NCBI GenBank assembly: GCA_002701395.1
Contig: NZVC01000029.1
Location: 51,015 to 115,014, forward strand
Length of the DNA stretch: 64,000 bases
DNA from: Maritimibacter sp.
Lineage (GTDB): Bacteria; Pseudomonadota; Alphaproteobacteria; Rhodobacterales; Rhodobacteraceae
Direction: 5' to 3'
Shown here: in pieces, positions 58,846 to 64,000 of the stretch
Numbering within the stretch: position 1 is the first letter of the stretch
How the letters are laid out: the number at the start of each line of letters is the position of its first letter
Translations under genes and position numbers: made by a program
Notes under the pieces: generated by a model
Database searches by the model: none
Seen by the model: the letters and a program-made list of their open reading frames with translations, nothing else
Told to the model about the DNA's origin: nothing

Positions 58846-59487
58846 TTACTTGTCTTCGTCGACGTCCGGCTGGTCGTCGCCGGCGGTTTCGCTTTCCGGG
58901 GTCGCGACGGTCAGATCGTCGTCGTCCGAAGCGGCGCCGCCGATGTCATCGAACAGTTCCGAAATTTCGAACTCGGCAGCGGCTTCCTCTTCGGCGGCCA
59001 GCTCCTGGATCGACTTACCGGATTCCTGAAGCTCGGCTTCCTCAGTGGAGCGCGCGATGTTCAGGGTGATCGTGGCTTCGACCTCGGGGTGCAGAACGAC
59101 GGTGACGTCGCGCAGACCCAGTTCCTTGATCGGATTGCCGATGACGACCTGCTTGCGGCTGATCGTCAGGCCCTCGTCCTTCGCCACGGCTTCGACGTCA
59201 CGCGGGGTGACCGAACCGTAAAGCGAACCGGAGTCCGATGCCGAGCGAATCACGACGAACTTCTGGCCGTCGAGCCGCTGGGCCATTGCTTCGGCCTCTT
59301 TCTTGGATTCGAGGTTCTGGGCTTCCAGCTGAGCTTTCTGGCCTTCGAAGGCGGCGACGTTCTCTTTCGAGGCGCGCAGAGCCTTTTTCTGGGGCAGCAG
59401 GAAGTTGCGGGCATAGCCCTCTTTCACGCTGACGACGTCGCCCATCTGGCCGAGCTTCGCCACGCGTTCGAGAAGAATGACATCCAT
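58846..59487 (-). CDS. rplI: 50S ribosomal protein L9
   Basis: A protein of 213 residues. The N-terminal L9 domain begins [20 protein letters not shown] then [20 protein letters not shown], and the C-terminal domain follows with [20 protein letters not shown] and [20 protein letters not shown]. Compared with the common 150-residue form, it has an acidic C-terminal extension of about 60 residues ([20 protein letters not shown], ending in VDEDK), typical of Rhodobacterales. It is the last gene of the operon. Confidence 0.97.
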   Translation of the reverse strand: MDVILLERVAKLGQMGDVVSVKEGYARNFLLPQKKALRASKENVAAFEGQKAQLEAQNLESKKEAEAMAQRLDGQKFVVIRSASDSGSLYGSVTPRDVEAVAKDEGLTISRKQVVIGNPIKELGLRDVTVVLHPEVEATITLNIARSTEEAELQESGKSIQELAAEEEAAAEFEISELFDDIGGAASDDDDLTVATPESETAGDDQPDVDEDK

Positions 59488-59498
59488 TGTCTTGCTCC

Positions 59499-59726
59499 TT
59501 ACTTCACAGCGTAGGGCAGCAGGGCGAGGAAGCGGGCGCGCTTGATGGCACGGGCCAGTTCGCGCTGCTTCTTCGCCGAGACGGCGGTGATGCGGGACGG
59601 GACGATCTTGCCGCGCTCAGAGATGTAGCGCTGCAGCAGACGGGTGTCCTTGTAGTCGATCTTGGGTGCGTTCTCGCCGGAGAAGGGGCACACTTTACGA
59701 CGGCGGAAAAACGGTTTCGCGGCCAT
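59499..59726 (-). CDS. rpsR: 30S ribosomal protein S18
   Basis: A protein of 75 residues. S18 landmarks are [40 protein letters not shown], then [20 protein letters not shown] and [11 protein letters not shown]. The middle gene of rpsF-rpsR-rplI, with a 17-base gap to rpsF and 11 to rplI. Confidence 0.97.
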   Translation of the reverse strand: MAAKPFFRRRKVCPFSGENAPKIDYKDTRLLQRYISERGKIVPSRITAVSAKKQRELARAIKRARFLALLPYAVK

Positions 59727-59743
59727 GATTTACGCTCCTCTAC

Positions 59744-60097
59744 TTAGCGGCGTTCGCGACGGTTGTCGCGTTCGTCGCGCTTCTGCATCTGAATCGACGG
59801 GCCTTCGGCGTGTTCGTCGACCTTGATGGTCATCACGCGCATCACGTCGTCATGCAGGCGCATCAGGCGTTCCATTTCCTGGACGGCCGGCGCCGGGGCG
59901 TCGGTGCGCAGGAAGGCGTAGTGGCCCTTGCGGTTCTTGTTGATCTTGTAGGCCATCGTCTTGACGCCCCAGTACTCTTTGTCGACGACCTTGCCGTCGT
60001 TGTCGGTGAGTACCGATTCGAAGTGGTCCATCAGACCTTCGGCCTGCGCGTTGGACAGGTCCTGACGCGCAATGAATACATGCTCGTAAAGCGGCAT
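59744..60097 (-). CDS. rpsF: 30S ribosomal protein S6
   Basis: A protein of 117 residues. The S6 start is MPLYEHVFIARQDLSNAQAE, with DKEYWGVKTMAYKINKNRKG and HYAFLRTDAPAPAVQEMERL. The ATG at 60097 gives this start; the frame is open 11 codons further with no family similarity. The C-terminus is charged (KRDERDNRRERR). First gene of the operon; the promoter was not recognised. Confidence 0.96.
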   Translation of the reverse strand: MPLYEHVFIARQDLSNAQAEGLMDHFESVLTDNDGKVVDKEYWGVKTMAYKINKNRKGHYAFLRTDAPAPAVQEMERLMRLHDDVMRVMTIKVDEHAEGPSIQMQKRDERDNRRERR

Positions 60098-60370
60098 GTT
60101 CACTCCATTTCTATCGCGGGCGCATTTCATAGGTCCGGCCGGATGATCCCTTCGCTGGCCGGTCCACGAGAGTCTGCGCCGTTTCCGTGACGTTCGCGAA
60201 GGGAAGCCGCCTTATACAGCGCGGGGGCCGCGATGCAAGCCTTCCCGGAAAACCCCCGGAGCGGTCGAAATGCCGCCCCAATCGAGGCTTAGCCCTGTCC
60301 GGGCCACTCAAGACGACCCAGACGAGTACTTCGCTTGCCCGACTTCTCCATAAAGCTGTTGTCCAGCCTG

Positions 60371-60952
60371 ATGCCAGACCTGCTTCGCCGACCGCCCCTG
60401 ACCGTGCTGGACACGGGCTGGGGGTATATCATCCGGTCCTCGCACCCCAGCGGGGCGCTGTCGGACCGGGTCGTGACCGGTGTGCGCGCCGGGGCCGTGG
60501 CCCTGTGCGCGGTGATCGCGCTGCTTCTGCCCGGCGGGCTGGCCGTCAAGGCCGCCCTGTGCCTGCTGGTCATGGTCGCCCTGCGGCTTGGCCTGCGGTG
60601 GGTGCGGGTGCGGCGGGTCTACGAGGTGCAGGTTGACCAACGGCGGCGCGAGCTGCGGTTCGGGTTCCAGGAAGGCACCGAGGGCACATGGATCACCGAA
60701 GATATGAGGTTCGACGACGTGGGGGGCAGTTCGATCCGCCGCGGCGCCGATACGCCCGGTCTTTGGCTGAAGCTGCGATCCGGCGACACGGTGGCGGTCG
60801 CGGTTGCGGACCGCGAGGCGCTGATCGCGGTAAGCGACCGGCTGATGGGCGACGTCCTGCCCGAGGCGCGGCAGGCGGTGGTGCCGTCGCGGGGCACAGG
60901 CCCCCGCGCGCGAAGCGTCTTTCCGCCGCTTGCGCCGCAGGAAATCACCTGA
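60371..60952 (+). CDS. Membrane protein of unknown function
   Basis: A protein of about 193 residues from the ATG at 60371. A TTG upstream at 60335 could add 12 residues. The N-terminal third has one or two membrane helices (GVRAGAVALCAVIALLLPGG and KAALCLLVMVALRLGLRWV), followed by a soluble domain with regular beta strands (YEVQVDQRRRELRFGFQEGT and GLWLKLRSGDTVAVAVADRE). It was not recognised. It lies alone between rpsF (divergent) and fabD. Confidence 0.6.
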   Translation: MPDLLRRPPLTVLDTGWGYIIRSSHPSGALSDRVVTGVRAGAVALCAVIALLLPGGLAVKAALCLLVMVALRLGLRWVRVRRVYEVQVDQRRRELRFGFQEGTEGTWITEDMRFDDVGGSSIRRGADTPGLWLKLRSGDTVAVAVADREALIAVSDRLMGDVLPEARQAVVPSRGTGPRARSVFPPLAPQEIT

Positions 60953-61066
60953 TCCGACGCCATCCCTGACAGGGTCCGGACCGCCCGCCGCGATTGCAAG
61001 GCGCGTCGCGGCGCTGTATTGGCGCGCGCAGTCAGATATTCAGCATAACCACACGAGGGGAGCGGC

Positions 61067-62008
61067 ATGGCGCGCGCATTCATCTTTCCGGGACAGGGTG
61101 CCCAGGCAATCGGCATGGGGCAGGCGCTGGCCGAGGCCTATCCGGCCGCGAAGGCGGTGTTCGACGAGGTGGACGCGGCGCTTGGCGAAAGCCTGAGCGG
61201 GCTGATCTGGGACGGCGACATCGAAACCCTTACGCTGACGAAGAACGCCCAGCCGGCGCTGATGGCGACCTCGCTGGCGGCGATGGCCGCGCTGGAGGCC
61301 GAGGGCGTGACCGTCGAGGCCGCGGATTTCGTGGCCGGGCACTCGCTGGGCGAATACTCGGCGCTGGCGTCGGCGGGCGCGATCTCGGTCGGGGATACGG
61401 CGCGGCTGCTGCGCACGCGCGGCACCGCCATGCAGGAGGCCGTGCCGGTCGGCGAGGGCGCGATGGCGGCCCTGCTGGGGCTGGATTTCGCCAAGGCCGC
61501 CGAGGTGGCCGAGGCCGCGTCGCAGGGCGAGGTCTGCGCGGCGGCGAACGACAACGATCCCGGTCAGGTCGTGGTCTCGGGTGCCAAGGCGGCGGTCGAA
61601 CGCGCGGTGGATCTGGCCAAGGAAGCCGGCGCCAAGCGGGCGGTGATGCTGCCGGTCAGCGCCCCGTTCCACTGTGCCCTGATGGCGCCGGCGGCGGATG
61701 TCATGACCGAGGCGCTGGCGGGCGTCGAGATCCGCGCGCCCAAGGTGCCCGTCGTGGCGAACGTCCGCGCCGAGGCGGTCAGCGACCCCGACCTGATCCG
61801 GCAGCTTCTGGTGGAGCAGGTCACGGGCTCGGTCCGCTGGCGCGAGTCGGTGATGTGGATGGTGGCGCAGGGCGTCACCGAGACATGGGAAATCGGCGCG
61901 GGCAAGGCGCTGACCGGCATGGTGCGCCGGATCGAACGGTCGGTCGCGACGAACACCGTCGGCACGCCTGACGACGTGGCGGCGGCGGCTGCGGCGCTGA
62001 AGGGCTAG
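61067..62008 (+). CDS. fabD: Malonyl-CoA:ACP transacylase
   Basis: A protein of 313 residues, the typical FabD length. It loads malonyl groups onto ACP for fatty-acid synthesis. Motifs are the start ARAFIFPGQGAQAIGMGQAL, the nucleophile elbow VAGHSLGEYSALASAGAIS with S93, the NDNDPGQVVVSG strand, and the catalytic histidine in LPVSAPFHCALMAPAADVM. A weak Shine-Dalgarno (GAGGGGAG) precedes the ATG at 61067. It begins the fabD-fabG-acpP-fabF cluster. Confidence 0.96.
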   Translation: MARAFIFPGQGAQAIGMGQALAEAYPAAKAVFDEVDAALGESLSGLIWDGDIETLTLTKNAQPALMATSLAAMAALEAEGVTVEAADFVAGHSLGEYSALASAGAISVGDTARLLRTRGTAMQEAVPVGEGAMAALLGLDFAKAAEVAEAASQGEVCAAANDNDPGQVVVSGAKAAVERAVDLAKEAGAKRAVMLPVSAPFHCALMAPAADVMTEALAGVEIRAPKVPVVANVRAEAVSDPDLIRQLLVEQVTGSVRWRESVMWMVAQGVTETWEIGAGKALTGMVRRIERSVATNTVGTPDDVAAAAAALKG

Positions 62009-62009
62009 A

Positions 62010-62131
62010 GCGGACGTTGGGCGGGGGCATTGTCCCCGTCGCACCGCAGGTGCGCTTTGAGGGTGGCGTAAGGGGGCTCTGCCCCCGTCGCTTCGCGACT
62101 CCCCCGAGGTATTTGCAAAGAGAAGAAGCCC
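62010..62131. repeat. Intergenic roseobacter-type repeat between fabD and fabG
   Basis: The 244-base gap contains the segment CCCCGAGGTATTTGCAAAGA followed by GAAGAAG at about 62102-62129. A near copy of this kind is common between genes in Rhodobacteraceae genomes, as I recall. It is preceded by the short hairpin GGGGGC-TCT-GCCCCC at 62072-62086. No gene is present. Confidence 0.55.
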
Positions 62132-62252
62132 GGGGCTGTCTGGCCGGGGGTGGGGACGCGCGTCGTTGGTTGGTGGGGGGAAACCCTATGCACTGGCAAA
62201 ACGGGGCGCGCGCTGCTAACCGGGGCGCAGTTTACGAGACCGGAGAGACCTC

Positions 62253-62990
62253 ATGTTCGACCTGACAGGGAAATCGGCGCTGATTACAGGCGCTTCGGGT
62301 GGGATCGGCGGCAGCATCGCCCGGGCGCTGCATGGCGCCGGTGCGACGGTGGGCCTGTCGGGCACCCGGACCGAGCCGCTGGGGGCGCTGGCCGCGGACT
62401 TGGGCGAGCGCGCGCACGTGCTGCCGTGCAACCTTGGCGAGCGCGATGCCGTGGCGGCGCTGCCGAAGCAGGCCGCCGAGGCGATGGGCGCGGTGGACAT
62501 TCTGGTCAACAATGCCGGGATCACCCGCGACAACCTGTTCATGCGGATGTCGGACGAGGAATGGGACAGCGTGCTGGAGGTGAACCTCACCAGTTCCATG
62601 CGCCTGACCAAGGGCTGCCTTCGCGGCATGATGAAGGCGCGCTGGGGCCGGATCATCTCGATCGGGTCGGTCGTGGGCGCCGCGGGCAACCCGGGGCAGG
62701 GCAACTACGCCGCCGCCAAGGCGGGTCTGGTCGGCATGACCAAGTCGCTGGCCTATGAAGTCGCCAGCCGCGGCGTGACGGCCAACGTGGTGGCGCCGGG
62801 CTTCATCAGCACCGCGATGACCGACAAGTTGACCGACGACCAGAAGTCGGGAATCCTTGGGCAGGTGCCGGCTGGGCGCATGGGCGATCCCGAAGAGATC
62901 GCGGCTGCCGTGCTGTATCTTGCCAGCCCGGAAGCGGGCTATGTCACCGGGGCGACCTTGCACGTCAACGGCGGCATGGCCATGTTCTGA
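62253..62990 (+). CDS. fabG: 3-oxoacyl-ACP reductase
   Basis: A protein of 245 residues. It reduces 3-oxoacyl-ACP with NADPH in fatty-acid elongation. Short-chain dehydrogenase motifs are ALITGASGGIGGSIARAL (GxxxGxG), NNAG, the catalytic SIGSVVGAAGNPGQGNYAAA then KAG (Ser, Tyr, Lys), and VAPGFISTAMTDKLTDDQ. The substrate-binding C-terminus ends in GGMAMF, as in FabG. An AGAGACCTC Shine-Dalgarno lies before the ATG. Confidence 0.96.
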   Translation: MFDLTGKSALITGASGGIGGSIARALHGAGATVGLSGTRTEPLGALAADLGERAHVLPCNLGERDAVAALPKQAAEAMGAVDILVNNAGITRDNLFMRMSDEEWDSVLEVNLTSSMRLTKGCLRGMMKARWGRIISIGSVVGAAGNPGQGNYAAAKAGLVGMTKSLAYEVASRGVTANVVAPGFISTAMTDKLTDDQKSGILGQVPAGRMGDPEEIAAAVLYLASPEAGYVTGATLHVNGGMAMF

Positions 62991-63018
62991 CCTGCCGGAC
63001 CGGCACTGGAGAAACGGG

Positions 63019-63046
63019 TTGCCTGCGTGGAACGATGTGCTATAGG
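63019..63046 (+). promoter_or_regulatory. Candidate promoter of acpP
   Basis: TTGCCT (63019-63024) and TATAGG (63041-63046) are separated by 16 bases, a good match to a sigma-70-type promoter. They lie about 130 bases before the acpP start in an otherwise gene-free gap of 186 bases. Inferred from the match alone. Confidence 0.45.
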
Positions 63047-63176
63047 CGGCGCACGATTTGGCTGGTATCCCTTGGAAATCCGGCAACTGTTGCTTGGCGG
63101 CAGGCTACGGTGAGGGCCCGAAGGGGCAACACATAATAAGCGGGTGTGGACCCCGAGTAGGAAACGAGGAAACAAG

Positions 63177-63413
63177 ATGAGCGACGTCGAAAAGCGCGTT
63201 AGGAAAATCGTGGTGGAGCACCTTGGCGTGGAAGAAGAGAAGGTGGTCGAATCCGCTTCCTTCATCGACGACCTGGGCGCCGACTCTCTGGACACCGTTG
63301 AACTGGTCATGGCCTTCGAGGAAGAGTTCGGCATCGAGATCCCGGACGACGCCGCCGAGACGATCCAGACCTTCGGCGACGCGGTTTCTTTCATTTCGCA
63401 GCACACGGACTGA
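63177..63413 (+). CDS. acpP: Acyl carrier protein
   Basis: A protein of 78 residues, typical ACP. The phosphopantetheine attachment motif is [20 protein letters not shown] with S37, and the helical end is [20 protein letters not shown]. It carries acyl chains on a thiol for fatty-acid synthesis. The ATG at 63177 follows AACGAGGAAAC. A T-rich terminator follows at 63450. Confidence 0.98.
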   Translation: MSDVEKRVRKIVVEHLGVEEEKVVESASFIDDLGADSLDTVELVMAFEEEFGIEIPDDAAETIQTFGDAVSFISQHTD

Positions 63414-63449
63414 GGTCCCCGTCCGCAACCAACGGACGAGCGAAACGTA

Positions 63450-63476
63450 TAAGGCGCCCCCGGCCGGGCGCCTTTT
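63450..63476 (+). terminator. Intrinsic terminator after acpP
   Basis: A perfect hairpin AAGGCGCCC (63451-63459) and GGGCGCCTT (63466-63474) with a short loop, followed by TTT. It lies 37 bases after the acpP stop, so acpP can be transcribed alone at a high level, with fabF separately or by read-through. Confidence 0.9.
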
Positions 63477-63643
63477 TCGCATTTGCCGCCCGCGACGGGC
63501 GCCGCGGCCGCGAGTCCCGCCGGAACCCGGCAGGCCCCGTGACCGGCGGGCGGCGATCCGCTCAGGATACCGGTGCGGTGGGCCTTGCCCACGTGACGTG
63601 CCGTTGTGTATCAGGTGGCGGCGGAACGACATGAGGTAGAGCG

Positions 63644-64000
63644 ATGCGGCGAGTGGTCGTGACCGGGCTGGGGATGGTATCTCCGCTGGCCTGCGGTGTG
63701 GAGGAAACCTGGGCGCGAATCCTGGACGGCAAGTCCGGCGGTGGCGCTATCACCAAGTTCGATGCGGGTCGGGTTGCCACCACCTATGCGTGCGAGGTGC
63801 CGTTGGGTGACGGCAGCGGTGGCACGTTCAACCCCGATGACTGGATGGAACCGAAGGAGCGCCGCAAGGTCGACGACTTCATCCTGTTCGGGATGGCTGC
63901 GGCGGATCAGGCGGTTGCCGATGCGGGCTGGACGCCCGAGGACGAGGAAGACCGTCTGCGGACCGGCGTGATGATCGGGTCGGGGATCGGCGGGCTGCAG
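63644..64000 (+). CDS. fabF: Beta-ketoacyl-ACP synthase II (partial, 3' end outside window)
   Basis: The first 119 residues of FabF are present. The start is MRRVVVTGLGMVSPLACGVE, followed by WARILDGKSGGGAITKFDAG, DWMEPKERRKVDDFILFGMA and VMIGSGIGGLQ, which is the ketosynthase pattern before the catalytic cysteine. It condenses malonyl-ACP with an acyl chain. The ATG at 63644 has GAGGTAG before it. The rest runs off the window. Confidence 0.96.
   Translation, partial: MRRVVVTGLGMVSPLACGVEETWARILDGKSGGGAITKFDAGRVATTYACEVPLGDGSGGTFNPDDWMEPKERRKVDDFILFGMAAADQAVADAGWTPEDEEDRLRTGVMIGSGIGGLQ

Overview
The window is GC-rich chromosomal DNA of an alphaproteobacterium, most likely a Rhodobacterales (Roseobacter/Rhodobacteraceae) member. 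The reasons are a SAM-II riboswitch in front of metZ, purA followed by a DUF2842 gene, secG beside pyrG, a LuxR/LuxI pair, a large acidic protein of a Rhodobacteraceae type, and roseobacter-style intergenic repeats. No rRNA, tRNA, CRISPR array, transposase or prophage gene was recognised.

Layout. 1-3580 (minus strand): 3' part of an mlaE-type permease, alr, a secreted VWA-like protein and a diheme cytochrome c. 3979-9660: a split urease cluster, ureC then ureE-ureF-ureG. Between them lie a ten-copy 50-bp palindromic repeat array, two DUF1127 genes and a secreted protein; ureD, ureA and ureB are not in the window. 9719-14837: a PreA-like flavin oxidoreductase without its iron-sulfur domain, a secreted EF-hand protein with an acidic tail, a 2OG-Fe(II) oxygenase-like protein, a NarL-type two-component system and a DoxX protein. 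15200-26420: seven genes in which glycosyltransferase, hydrolase-like, methyltransferase and sulfotransferase-like modules recur in different combinations. This is the most unusual part of the window and the best candidate for an undescribed surface-glycan or tailoring system. 26427-33765: an alkane-monooxygenase-like gene, ftsY, MgtC and DMT membrane proteins, yciB, then SAM-II/attenuator/metZ and a GNAT gene.

33768-37950: a polar amino-acid ABC importer (minus strand) with an alpha/beta hydrolase gene inside the operon. 38059-39293: a PhnD-like binding protein and a TerB-like protein. 39440-41393: quorum sensing, with two divergent LuxR-type genes (one without a DNA-binding domain) and a LuxI-type synthase whose ribosome-binding site sits in a strong hairpin. 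41621-46035: pyrG, secG, a membrane protein, purA and DUF2842. 46233-48959: a 908-residue acidic protein. 49099-55221: thiamine diphosphokinase, a DMT transporter, a phosphoesterase, a lipid-kinase-like protein, a PilJ-domain protein and trigger factor. 55371-58781: a LuxR-type regulator broken by a single-base frameshift, an HExxH protein, a Hint-domain protein and a globin. 58846-60097: rpsF-rpsR-rplI. 61067-64000: fabD, fabG, acpP and the start of fabF.

Gene starts were chosen from family length, Shine-Dalgarno sequences and ATGA/GTGA/TTGA overlaps with the gene before. Function calls rest on recognised motifs only; no database search was run.
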